Below, one piece after another: positions 12,013 to 23,966 of a stretch of DNA of 64,000 bases. The stretch spans positions 127,738 through 191,737 of the forward strand of contig CAJNYU010001792.1 in NCBI GenBank assembly GCA_905331475.1. The letters run 5' to 3'. Both the position numbers and the translations under genes were made by a program. The notes beneath the pieces are model-generated. The model saw only the letters and a program-made list of their open reading frames with translations. It was not told the DNA's origin and searched no databases. Origin of the DNA: Rotaria socialis. Its lineage: Eukaryota > Rotifera > Eurotatoria > Philodinida > Philodinidae. How positions within the stretch are numbered: the stretch's first letter is position 1; every line of letters starts with the position of its first letter.

Positions 12013-15000
12013 ATGGGAAATAATTCAACAAAATTATCTAATAAAAATATAAAAAAGAGCCATAAAGATAAAACATCTCCTGGTTGTTGTTGCCTATGTT
12101 CATCGTCTTCACTAACGAATTCTCTTACATCATCATCATGTTCCATCGATGATAAATATTTCCCAACAGTTGATCGAATTTTATCGAAGAAAAATAATTC
12201 TTTAGTATCCGGAAAACGCAATGAAATATCTTCGAAAGATAAAAACCGAACTAATTATTCTCAACCAATTCCACATGTAGAAAAACCTTTTCTTAATACA
12301 ACTAATATTAATCAATGGATTGATTCATTACCTATTCATGATACCAAATTATTAAATCCTTCTACTGTCTGCCCATTAGGATTAACACGCCAGAATTCTC
12401 TAACAAATGATGATGAACAACTATCACGAATTTTAGCAATAAAATCCAATCGGGAATTTCTAAATTTAATAAAACAATTTCAATTAAATTTCTATTTAGA
12501 AGATTATCGAAAACGAATTAAAAATTCAGCGCTAAATCAAACGTTTAAAACGCATTTTTCATCTTCGGCCATTATCAATTCATCGAATCGTGTTAATCAA
12601 TCATTCATCGATGATTTAAATTTATTTATAACATCACCACCAGAATCAATTTTACCCAATTTTATAAAACATACAGATAGTTCATATAAAATTCATGAGC
12701 AAATACGTTCAAAATATTATGCTATACCATTAACAACTTGTCAAATTGAACCTGATGATGATGAATATAAACAAAAATCCATTCCAGTCGATCGTACTCA
12801 TGTTGTTATTACATTAGACAACACTTCAACAACACAAACAAACAAGATGCCTATGGAATATGAGTCGTCATGCATGTTTACATCGAATAATTCATTTCAA
12901 ACAGGATTAATTTATGTCAACCAAGAAAAGATCTCCAAAGATTTGCAACCATTTATATCTTGTGATTCCGAAGAAAATGTTTCATATTTGTCCGCAAATT
13001 TCATTCAAACCTGGTTTAATACATTAATACTTGTTAATCAAACATGCAATATTGTTCAACAATTTCTAGCAGGAAACGAACATCAATTTACTTGTTTACT
13101 CAAAGAACAAATGGAAAACCAATCTGAAAAAGAAAAGTAAACATGGAAACATTTTTATTATTTTCTTTCAGAGAGGATAAGAATTACACGCTAATTTGAT
13201 TATCAATGAAAAACTAGTTATAAACCCAAAAATGTTTGAATCAAATTCCTTTCTATTTCTTTCACCACGCAAAATTAATAGAAAATATTTGAATTTTACT
13301 TTTTTTTTGTAGACGAACACCCTATAGCAATAATCTAGTATTTGCTTCTTTACGTCTGCCACCCTGCAAATATCTCAATGATGATTTATCGTCGACAGAT
13401 GTTCGAGAAGAAAATTGTGACAAAATTATTGATACGTTTTCTCCACTTTTTTCATCAGATAATAAAAAACTTTCCAATGATTCAATTCATGTTGATTACG
13501 AACAATATTCATTTGCATTTGCACTTTATCGTTGGCCAAAATCTATCATTGATAATTATTATACACATTCAAATCGTTCTTCCAAACGTCAATGGCCATC
13601 ACAATATTCTATGAATAGTATAATAAAAAAACCTCTATTACTCACACCTGATTCAACGAATGATATATGGAAGATAAATTTTGATTTGATTGAAGCAAAT
13701 TTATTTGAATTAATGAATGAATCAACGCTATTTTTCTATATCTTATGTCAACAATTATTTTCTCAAACATGTTCGATACGTATCATAATCAAACATTGTT
13801 TTTTAAATTATTGTGAAAAATATGGTCTACCATTTTCGAGGTAAATTTTCTTTTATAACAACATACTCTAATAGGAATGACGTTCACATATAATGTTTTA
13901 ATCAGGATTTTGCTTGAGGCTCTAATAATTCGATTTATGATGAAGCTGATGAAGAACAGTAAAGCTTCTTTTTTGATTTAGTGGTTTTATCGTCACGATT
14001 GGCTTTTAGCTTTAGACACGTTGAATTGCTGAGAATTTACCTGACTTAATTTTAGCGATAGATTAACGTCATAATCATGAACAATATCGCAAAGTTTGAA
14101 TTTGAAATAATGTTGTTTTCAAATATAGTTCACAACAAATTATTTCACTTCTCTTTTTAAGATGCAGGGAATGGGTATAGTCAAAAGCTACAAGATACTT
14201 GATGTGTTCTATTTTGCATACGTAATGTCTGATTATTACTTCATTGTAATTCTCGAAGGATTAAGTGAAGCCATAATGATGATAGATGTTCGAAAATTTC
14301 TAGAATAAAGCAATTTTCCAGTAACTAATTAGAACGGTTACATCATCCTGAGCGTAACAATCCACAGAGATTGTGCTGCTAATTTATTATGTGAATTTTA
14401 TTTGCTTATTTTTCATTCATTTAGTAATCAAAATAATATATCGGATTTATTAAATCTTTTTCTACAAGAATTATCTGAAAAGGTCAATGAAAATTTTTTT
14501 CCAAATTATTTTAATCATGAAATAAATCTATTAAATCCTAACGAAAATTATAATCAATGGTTTGATTATATTAATAAATATGTTCATAACGGTATTGATA
14601 TTTCTTTTTATTCATCATTATCATCAACGTTAACAATCGTATCAAATCGTTCAATAATCATTGAATTTTTATTTCATTTCATCAAGCAATTATATCAAAC
14701 ATTACACGTAAAACAGTCACAATTTTATTTAAATGATAATGCTCTATTGGATTTACATAAAGAAATATGTGAAAAATTATCGAACGATAATCAAAAGAGT
14801 CCGCCACAGACATTCATCAATGATTTATTGAATAACGAAGAAATTCTGACACATATACAAGCGAATTTAACGTATGATTTTGAAAAAAATGCCGAATTAG
14901 TACATAGTTGTTTAAATCAAATACGTAAATCACAAACTTCGTTAGTATTTCATTATACATGGACGATTTTTATACAATATTTACATACTTATTATAATGT

Positions 15001-15016
15001 TTTATGGAATATTTAA
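12013..15016 (+). CDS. Unrecognised 747-aa protein, probably N-myristoylated
   Basis: Three exons (12013-13136, 13313-13840, 14425-15016) join in phase to a 747-aa protein. I do not recognise the family. The N terminus MGNNSTKL fits the myristoylation pattern (Gly2, Thr6, then basic residues). A CCCLC cluster near residue 28 could be palmitoylated, so a membrane-anchored cytoplasmic protein is likely. The first 150 residues are low-complexity, rich in Ser/Asn/Lys. The C-terminal 370 residues are mainly alternating hydrophobic and polar helix-like sequence (for example NDIWKINFDLIEANLFEL and FLFHFIKQLYQTLHVK), suggesting a helical bundle. A divergent RGS- or AKAP-like fold is possible, but no signature residues support it. 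There is no signal peptide or membrane span. Splicing is secure because phases match and the frame is open across all three exons. Intron 2 is long (584 bases). Confidence 0.75.
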
Positions 15017-15941
15017 AATTTACACAATGGTCAAATGAATGATTTTCTCGGTGATTTTTAGTTTCCATGTTGATTTGAGCCTCGTTTGATTTTTTTATTT
15101 GAATTTTATTTATATAAAATTTGCAGAGATAATGGAGAATGAATCTATGAATACTTCTATATATAAAAGAAAAGATATGATTTTTTTGTTTTAGTCTTCA
15201 CCTTTTTTTTGTATAACCTTTTGTTCAATTTAATTTAATGAGAAATAATAATAATAACGTATGATCATCTTTATTTATTTACTGATAGATAATTTAATAC
15301 AGATATTTAAAAAATTTTCGAAATAGAGAGTTTAATGTAGTATTTTTAGGATTTTTTCAAGTACAAAAGCATTAGTCCTGGCGCTACTTAGTAATCATCG
15401 CTCAAGTCTATGACATAGGTCAAGATCTTTGTGTTATTAGAACACCCTGAAACCGTCAACAAATGTCATATCGCTAAGTTGAACTCATTCGTATTAAGTT
15501 AATATAATAATGAATTGTAAAATTTCATGAAGAAGTTATTGGCATCTAGGTCCGTACATTGAATTCGTTAAAAATATTTACACACCAGAAATTTTCTTAT
15601 TAGAATTACTATTATTTTGTAGATGAAGCTTCACTGTATGATAATTTCGTGTTTTATTAGATCGACCATTAATTCTATAATTTAAATGAGAAATAACATT
15701 GAGAGAGAAAAATCGCTTTATATTATAGGCACAAATCGATAGGCATCTTGGTTTTTAATTGCACTAATATAATAAAAAACATATTAGTGATGTCAAAAGA
15801 AAGGGAAAAAAGAAAATGAATGAAGCGAACAAACGAGAGAAAGACAGTAAAGTAAAACGAAATACTGAAAGAAAAAAAGAATGAAAGTCTCTCGACCATT
15901 TCAATGACACGCGTTCAATTTCCTTTTTTTCTGGTTCTTAA
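15017..15941. other. Convergent 3' spacer
   Basis: About 925 bases of AT-rich sequence between facing stop codons. It contains both 3' UTRs and a purine-rich run at about 15796-15885. No gene, repeat or RNA structure is supported. Confidence 0.4.
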
Positions 15942-17565
15942 TTAATTAGTAACACCATATTGGGGCATCGTTTGATATTGCACATTTTGTACGAAACCAG
16001 CGCCTTTTTGACCTTGTTGTTCAAAACCTTGTTGTTGTTGGTCTACTTAAATAAAATTATATTTAAAATATTTTACATCAAATCATGTACTACTTACCGG
16101 CATATTGTTGACCTTCGACAGTGCTTCCTTGTGAATAGACAGTTTGTTGATAGGCATAAGCATTTTGTTGGTCACCTGATCCGGAACCAGCTCCATTTGC
16201 AAAAGATGAATATTGAGCATTATCTTGAACAAATCCAGCTTGTCCACCAGTAGACATTGCACCATCGGTTGCACCGGCAAGAAGACCTTGACCAGCAGCC
16301 CCATCAAAGCCACCCAATGGACCACTAGCACCAGCTAATAGAGCAGGATCGATTTGATCAGGGTTAGCGCCTGCCGTCTATGAAAGAAAAACAAAATTCA
16401 AATTATGCATTATTCAACCTATAGGATAAGTGTCTTGCATATTCTGGTCCAAGAGTTGGTGTAGGTAGACCTTTAATGAAATCTGGTAAGCCTTGTGTAG
16501 GTCGTAGTTGTGATCCATATTGTTGTACGTAAGTATTAGGGTCAGCTTTGATAATGCCCAAATTACGGAATTCTTTAACGACACGAGCTTGTGTACCTTC
16601 CCATTGAATGATAAGATTTTTTTGAGGTGCTGGCGGTTGCACAGGCGGTGCCTTTTGATAGACAACACGTCGTTTTTGTTGTTTATATGGAAGCCAACGT
16701 TCAACGATGATGCTAAAAAACAAAAAGCAACAGCAAAATAAAAATCAATGATTATATAAGCGAATATATCGATGGACGAGCAAGAAAGGTGTACCTTTGA
16801 GGTTTAGGTGGTAGTGGAGGCATTCGTTCGATGATAACACGTCGTGGTGGTGGTGGTGGGGCTGGTAACGGTTTCGTAACTAATTTAGGAGCAAGTTGTG
16901 CGGGTGGTTGAGGTGGTCGTTCTCGAATAATGAGTGGTGGTGGTGTAGCAGGTCGAGGTGGTCGTTGACGAATAACAATAGGTGGAGCAGCAGGTAATGA
17001 TGGGTTTCGTACCTAAAAACGATGTAAAGCTGGTTTTTTATTCATTTTCAAATGTAGTTTTTTCCTCTCTTACTTCTTTGATAATCAAAGGGCCTGGTGG
17101 TGGTGGTGTTGGTGGACGTAAATATCGCACAGCAACTTCTTGTTTATATGTAACAGCATCATTAGCATGTTTACGAATAATTTGTGGATTAGGATCAAAG
17201 TTAATTTTATATCCATTAGGCCCTTGTTGTTGTGCAAGTTGACCAGCAGCACCTTGATATTGTTGAATAATGCCAGCATTATTTTGTTCCATAAAACCAG
17301 CACCGCCAACTTGTTGACCATTAGCTAATTCAGCAGCACTACGTGTATATTGCGCATAGTTCACATCTTGACCCTGACTCAAAGGTATTTGTTGTTCACC
17401 ATTATCTGGTAATTGTTGTGAATCAGCACCATTTGCTCCATTATAATATTGTTCGCCAGCACCATTTGCTTGAGATTGATAAGCATATTGACTTTGAACA
17501 TATTGTTGTTCAGAATTGCCAGTTGTAGTAGCATTTTGATATGTTGCACTAGCAGAATCAGCCAT
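15942..17565 (-). CDS. Gln/Gly/Pro-rich cytoskeletal-like protein with PxxII(R/E)R repeats
   Basis: Five exons: 17074-17565, 16795-17012, about 16420-16712, about 16098-16378 and 15942-16046. The N-terminal 130 residues are Gln/Asn/Ala/Gly/Tyr-rich (MADSASATYQ, repeated NGAG and QQ). The centre has proline-separated hydrophobic-charged repeats: PLIIKE, PIVIRQRPP, PLIIRERPP, RRVIIERMPPLPP and SIIVERWLPY. A conserved-looking globular stretch follows (NLIIQWEGTQARVVKEFRNL, then DPNTYVQQYG). The C terminus is again Gly/Ala/Gln-rich and ends in YGVTN. There is no signal peptide or membrane span. The repeats resemble the valine/proline and charged repeats of alveolin/articulin-type membrane-skeleton proteins, but I cannot name an orthologue. 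A structural protein under the plasma membrane is the best guess. All introns are short and in phase. Confidence 0.75.
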
Positions 17566-18428
17566 AGTTACTCTTAGTTCGGTTTTTTTCTTATGTTACC
17601 TAGTTATTGATCAAATTAACACGAATGTATTATGTATAGGTATGCTTTGTGTAACACGTTCAATAGAGAGAAAAAGAGAAGGATGGGAATCTAAAGGACG
17701 AGCGTGAGAGAGAGAGAGAGAGAGAGCGCGAGATATAGATATAGAATAGCTCTCTATTCGATGTATTTTATGTGGTTATTGATGCGCAACTCGAGTCCTA
17801 TCGGTCATGATTACTACGTTGATATTGTCTTTAGTTCTTTTACTTTCTATTACATACTCGTTTTGCTTGACCTACTCTCACCATGAACAGGCGTGCAAAC
17901 CTCAACATCGAAACTTCCTATTGCATACGCCTAATTCACCGTGTATCGATCAATCATTGAAATTTAGTTGCCAATCTCTCATTCGTATGCTCTACATTGC
18001 CATTGATGATGACATAAAAGAAACGTGACAGATAAATGAATAGAACGTACTTTTTCATTTTCTTTTCTTTTTCGTGTGCATGTGCCGTAAATGCATATTT
18101 CACTCATCATTGTTTAAACAAACAGTCATGCAAGGGAAACAGTTATGCTCAATAGATGTTTGATAATCTAAATTGGTTCATATTTTACCATAAAACGCTA
18201 TGATAAAAAGCTTATGATCTTTATATAAATTAGAAGAAGAAAAAGAAGGATCTACACACGTAGATCAACATCCCGTATGTGAGATAAACTGATCAAAAAA
18301 AAATCAAAACAACCATTCGACATTAATTCTCCTTTTTTTATTCGAGGATTCTTTTGGTTTCTTTCTCTCTTTTTTTTCTGTATTCAATGTCATGATCTTA
18401 TCATAAATGCATTATTTAATAGCATTTA
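17566..18428. other. Intergenic, upstream of the Q/P-rich gene
   Basis: It holds the 5' flank of the Q/P-rich gene and the 3' flank of the knottin-like gene. A GAGAGA microsatellite lies at about 17707-17728. Open frames near 17704-18028 cross this low-complexity DNA and are not convincing genes. Confidence 0.4.
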
Positions 18429-19496
18429 TTATCGGCTTAAATTCACGCTTAGTAATGATAATGGCTCATGTTGCTCATCATTGACTTGTTGTTGTTTTTG
18501 TTGTTTTCGTCGATGTTGAAGTTGTTTCCAAGCTGGTACACGTTTGAGTGAATGATATCGAGTCAGAGGTTCACACAGATCCTCTTTATCGTTTCGATTT
18601 GGTCGACAAAATGATTTCGGTAAGCTGCGAAATCGAAAATGAATGTAACAACAATTGCCTTCACCACAATCTTCATGAAATTGGCAATAATCCCATTCTA
18701 AAGTTTAGAAAACAAAACAAAAAATTGAGAACATAAGCGATTTTCTCTCAGATTATTCAAATAAAAAATTCACGGTTCTTTCCGAAGTGATACGATCAAT
18801 TATTGAATATTTCGATTATATCAAACTATGTGTACTTTTCTTCTTGGACTTCTATTCGTACGAAGGTTGCTATTCATTAAAAAACTTGTGTACAACCATC
18901 CATGACCTAAGTACTGCTCAGTAAATTACAGCCCGAGAAAAAAAATGAAGTCACAGTTCTTTTTTCTTACCTTCGATGTTACACATTACACTTATTATGC
19001 CTACTCTCTGATTATTTAAAAGTGAATGAAAACCTCGATGAAATTTTGAACAAACTAATTTAACTTACCCATTTTATTTCTAACATATGGCTTCGGTTGT
19101 TTTTCTCTATATGCACTATAAAGTGGAGATGGCGGCATATTGAGACCATATTGATAGAGATAATGTGTTGGATTAAAATACGGTGAAATAAATAAATCTT
19201 CCGCGTATCGTTTCATATCTTTTTCAAATGGTAAACAAAGATTTTGATCTAATTTTGACAAGGAAAATCTTCATTTTTTTCGTGAACTACGCAAGAAAGA
19301 GAAAATACATACCTTGAGTACGATAACAGGCTAGATGGGAACAACAATCAGTTGCTTGTTGACATATATCACCTAAACTTTGGCATCGATCTTTTGGATA
19401 AAAATTATTTAGTGGTTCATAATTAACCATGCCCATAGAAAAATTTGAATTTACAAATATTATATAACATACAATTAGAAGCAGCATGATAGACAC
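18429..19496 (-). CDS. Small secreted protein with two knottin-like cysteine patterns
   Basis: Three exons (19313-19496, 19069-19248, 18429-18697) give 210 aa. The N terminus is a signal peptide (MLLLIVCYIIFVNS), starting at Met 19496 or the second Met at 19487. The first cysteine set, CQSLGDICQQATDCCSHLAC plus one Cys encoded by exon 2, reads C-x6-C-x5-CC-x4-C-x8-C, the order of an inhibitor-cystine-knot. A basic, Tyr/Pro-rich linker of about 55 residues follows. The second set starts CQFHEDCGEGNCC and continues with Cys after 14 and 10 residues, again C-C-CC-C-C. A basic Gln-rich tail ends LSVNLSR. The pattern recalls prokineticin, colipase and Dickkopf cysteine domains and peptide hormones, but no orthologue is recognised. 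Function is unknown; an extracellular signalling or inhibitory role is only a guess. Confidence 0.75.
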
Positions 19497-20716
19497 AAGA
19501 TGAATAAAAATGTAGATGATGGAGTTGGAAGATTAATAATGATAGTAATATAGAGGGGATCGAGAGTGTCGTGTTCTAATGACAGTAATTGAACACTATA
19601 AAATAAGAAAAAAATAAAAATAAAAATAGCACGAAATAAAGGAAAATGCGGATAAAGCTTTTTAATTTTATTTTGCATAGACTTCCGTCCGCTCTTACAG
19701 CAGGATAATGAGGAAACGTTCAATCTCTGGTTCTATCTCTGCTAAAAACAAATGCGTGGGTGATGCACGATTGTCGACCTAATAAATTATTCAATGTGAA
19801 CTCTATTGTTGATCCTAAATTCAAATCATTTGCATTTATATGAAAGAAAAACAATGGTTTCATTAAACATACTATCGGAACTTTAAAATGCTGTTTGACG
19901 TTTTTGGATGCAAATTTTATGTTTACACAAATATGTAATCGTTTCAACTGTATTACTATAGAGAATGTGAAATAAAAGGTAGAAAGATAACTTGCATACA
20001 TATGTATGTATGTGAATATGATAAAAGATGATTTTGAACCCTAATCCCTTTAATAACATTTTAGTCGACATCGAGAAAATGCGCGTCGCTATAAATCTAC
20101 ATCGTTAACAGAAAAATGAGCAAAGCGAAGAAAAACGGCCTTTCCATCATTTTTTTTCTCGCTCTATGTTTCTCGGCCATTCGATCTTTCATGTTTGCGA
20201 ATGCGTAATCAGGGGAAAATTCAATCAATGCAGCAAGAATAAGTGATGCTCGATCCTCCCACGACAATGACGAAAAGCAAACGACCGGCAAATAAGAACG
20301 TACACTGTATTCATGCATTATTATCCGTCGAATACTACTATTTCTCTACCAAATTATTTATTTATTCGCACTTACATAGAAGTTGCTCTAAAAAGAAATC
20401 AAGATTATATCGAGTTGCAGCGTGTTACCTTTTCATAGTCAGCAAGTTATAATGCAGTCAAAAGCAACAATCATTATGATAATTAACAGCAGGAAGCTTC
20501 ATTAAGAGAAGAAATGAAAAGGATTCAGTATTTTCTTTGAAAAATAATATTAAATTAGATGTAGAAGTATTTTGTGATGTAAAAGCACTTTGACGCCACC
20601 GAATGACATATAATCAAGAAAGAAACATAAGATTGTATGCTTTCATCTGATTACTTTCAATAGCTATATAAAACGCAGGTTATATAATAAGAAAAGCTCC
20701 ATTACTGTGGGTTTAG

Positions 20717-21091
20717 CAAGGGGGAACAAACTGATTTTTGGATTTCTTATGATTTCCAGTGATTTCTCTTGCTGGAAATCAGTTTTTATATGATCATTGT
20801 CAGGCAGCACAAATCATTGGAAACGTTTAGAAATGTTGAAAACTGATGAGAAATCAATAGAAATCAACAGTGATCACTGAAAACATTGCACATTCTGACA
20901 CAAAAATGAAATTAGTAAAAATCATCAGTAACCAATAGAAATCAATATTTTCTTTCACTATATAATTCGAGAATTTCTGTGATTTCCATTTGTTTCTTGT
21001 AATTTCTAACAGCTGAATCGTTATTCACATCTTTAATGTATGATAATTTCTAGTGATTTCCATGTCTGAAAATCAGTTTGTTCGCCCATTG
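20717..21091. mobile_element. hAT-like MITE, 375 bp, with 8-bp target duplication
   Basis: The left end CAAGGGGGAACAAACTGATT and the reverse complement of the right end (CAATGGGCGAACAAACTGAT) match over about 22 bases with two differences. The element is flanked on both sides by GGGTTTAG (20709-20716 and 21092-21099), a perfect 8-base duplication typical of hAT transposition. Inside, TGATTTC and its complement GAAATCA recur about a dozen times in both orientations, as expected of subterminal transposase-binding repeats. There is no open frame, so it is non-autonomous. Confidence 0.85.
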
Positions 21092-22017
21092 GGGTTTAGC
21101 TGTCTAACTTACCATTAAACAAAACAATTGGACGTAAACTGCATGACTAAGAAGTGCACCAAATAGATTGCGTTGGACTTTTAACGAATGACCTTTTGAA
21201 TATTGCTGAAATGGTTTAACTACTTTTTCTTCTATTGAACTAATTCTTCTCTTGAAAATAAAGCCAAAGACCATTTTACAGCGCTCTACAACATCTTCTA
21301 TTTCAATTTATTGCCGTTTGCAATAATTACTTTATGTAATGCGAGACAAACGATAACTTTAATTATCACAACTTTTTCCTCAATGTTGCATTACTATACA
21401 TATGAATGCATCATTGCATGATTATCTTTTGCTTTAATTAAATAGCAAAAAAACTATGAATAAAATCCGTCATATTTAATAATAAATATCAGTCGATTCA
21501 TGTCTAGGCAACTGGAAATTCACTGATGTATAGCGATGACGATTGTCAAGCACTCAGTAGGAAATTTTTTCATTCATTATTTATCCATTGAGATCATTGG
21601 TCTTTTAATAATCTAGATTCCTATTGACCAGACTTGAATATATGAAAATGTGAACTAGAATGTAAAATAAATTGAAATGATTATTCGTAATAATTAATCT
21701 TTTATTTATTGCAAAACCAATTTATTGTTTTCATTATTTTTCTGTGATACTCAAGCCAGCTAGTCCTTTTGTTTTTCGATACCGGATAAATAACGATCAG
21801 TTTTCTATTATAAACTTAGATTTTTACTATTGATAATGATCATATAATAAAAGATGATTAGACAGACGGTGTTTTTTTTGTACAACATCTCATCGTTTTT
21901 CGTAAATTGTTCTTATTGATCATTGTCACATGTGTTGTTCAAATTATATACAATTATAGGCGAGAGTATAAGCGAAGAAAGAAGAAGAAGAATCGAAAGA
22001 CAACGTTGACACACACA

Positions 22018-22062
22018 TACATATATATGTATATAGATATATAGATAGATATATCTATCTAC
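22018..22062. repeat. TATA/GATA microsatellite
   Basis: Alternating TATATG, TATAGA and GATATATC words form a 45-base simple repeat with local palindromes. Probably neutral. Confidence 0.6.
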
Positions 22063-22593
22063 TCTCAATATTGCCACAATCCGTCGTTCTTCCTTAATAG
22101 GTTACGTAAACGATGACACACACACAAACATATACACACTTGCACTACCTGTCGTCCTCATGTCTATTGACATAAAACAATGCGCAAGAAATTATGTAAA
22201 ATTGGTCGTCGTTATCGTCGTCTTCGGACGCATAAGTACATTGGTTAGTCTGGCCACGTTTGCCGAAGCTAATCATACTGACGAAAAAAGAAGAAAAAAA
22301 GAAAGAAAAGTAAAGCAACGGGGATGTTTGTCTACAAAATGCCAGAAATCAGGTTCGTTACACTGTATTTAGGATACAATTTACATGCACTCCTCCTTTT
22401 TCTATGTTCACTGTAGTTCATACGAGCACATAGAAGGATGTAGTGAGTTTTTAATCTATTGATCCTTTAAAAACTTCTCCATCTACCATTCATGAATTCA
22501 TTTGCCATAGAAAAACAACTTCCGTAAGTTGACTGCCAGTAGTATGTCTCTTTTTCTCTCGTTCTATTCTAATTGATTGTATTTCAAATTCAG

Positions 22594-23821
22594 ATCCAAT
22601 CCAATCGAATCAAACAAAGTACTACATATATGTAGTCAATGTACACGTACATTTAAAGATATAAATAATTTTCGTGAACATCTATTTCAAGAACATGGCG
22701 AACTTGGTGTTAATGTTCGGCAATGTCATCTTTGTTCATATGCAACATTGCTTAAATCAAAATATGATTGTCATATAGTAAGAAAAAGGAAAACATCGGC
22801 AGCGATTTAAATGTAATTTTTATTTTATTTCTAGAGATGTCATTTAAACAATCGAGTTATTCGATGCCAAAAATGTAATTATTCAACGATTAACATCAGG
22901 TTTGAACTATTTCTTTATTATGCAAAAACCAAAAACAAAAGAGAAATCTTAAAATAATTTTTCTTTATACTTACAAATTCTATTCTTATCAACTAATCTA
23001 AATGATATTAAATAAAAGCAGAATCATTTGCTATTTGATACTCAATAAAAACAAAAATAAATAAAAAGTTGATTATAAATATCTATTCAGATTTCTTTTG
23101 CCGTTAGATAGAGAAGAAATTTTGTTGAAGCAAGATTTTTATTCATTTAGATTTTCTTGATAGTTGATCTAATAATAGTTATAGAAAATTTACATGGTGA
23201 TTTTTTTAAAAAAATTTCTAGACATATGTCAAAACATGAACGTCAACACAGTGTTTCAAATACAATTAATACACCAGTATCGAATGAAAGTCCTATGCGA
23301 GAAGCTAAACGAGCAAGATTGGAAACTATAGATCCCTCACCCGATCGAAATTGGTCAACAACACTTTATATTGATACACAAATAAAAGATGAACCATTGA
23401 AAACAAATGATGAACAACCAACAGGATTTTCATCGTGTTTTTTAACTGATCAACTCCTGATGCCTGATAATAAAAAATCTCAAGAAAAAAGCCAGTAACT
23501 TGTTAATTTATATCATGTCATTATATTTATCGGTTTTGTTTCTATCATAGAGATACACAAATTTTACGTTCGTTACAATCATTTCGTTCAAATAGTAGCT
23601 ATTCAACAGAAGAATTGAATTGTTTACCGTGTACACATCAAAATAGTCTTGTTGCATTACGATCAAATGTTTGGACATTACTTCGAATGTTACTTCCACA
23701 ACTCTCATTTTACTATCCATCGATCTCAATGATTGATGATGAAACAGATCATTGTATTGATCGACTTGTTGCTAATTTGATACAAATTCCATCCTACTAT
23801 GGATCATATCCATCTGTATAA
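22594..23821 (+). CDS. C2H2 zinc-finger protein, 5' end incomplete
   Basis: Four in-phase exons are visible: 22594-22777, 22835-22899, 23222-23494 and 23551-23821 (about 264 aa). Three classical C2H2 fingers are present: CSQCTRTFKDINNFREH with the last His four residues on; CHLCSYATLLKSKYDCH, completed by the next exon; and CQKCNYSTINI joined across an intron to HMSKHERQH. A Ser/Thr-rich acidic linker (with ESPMREAKRARLE, a possible nuclear localisation signal) and an uncharacterised C-terminal helix-like segment ending YYGSYPSV follow. The first exon shown starts one base into a codon after a good acceptor (CAAATTCAG), so a start exon upstream is missing. A DNA-binding nuclear protein is likely; its targets are unknown. 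Fingers 2 and 3 are each split by an intron. It converges on the syntaxin-like gene, 145 bases away. Confidence 0.75.
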
Positions 23822-23966
23822 AATATTCTTCATGTATTTTTTTGTTTTTTTTTGGAATATATAAAATATACTATTTCTATTGGGTTATGCTTCATATCTC
23901 TAGGGGAAGCTTATGGATAAATAATAAAAGATTTCACTTGTTTTTTTGCTTTTGTTTATTTGCAAT

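Larger units (their letters stand above)
19497..22593. other. 3.1-kb non-coding region with one MITE
   Basis: Apart from the MITE at 20717-21091, I see AT-rich sequence and a TATA/GATA microsatellite at about 22020-22062. A frame at 22160-22372 starts MSIDIKQCARN but has a Lys-rich end and no phase-compatible splice to the downstream zinc-finger exon, so it is not called. The unseen first exon of the zinc-finger gene may lie in the last few hundred bases. Confidence 0.4.

Noticed and set aside
22160-22372. Frame starting MSIDIKQCARN as first exon of the zinc-finger gene
   Set aside because: Its only donor (AAATCAG|gttcgt) leaves the wrong phase for the exon at 22594, and the sequence ends in a Lys/Arg low-complexity run.
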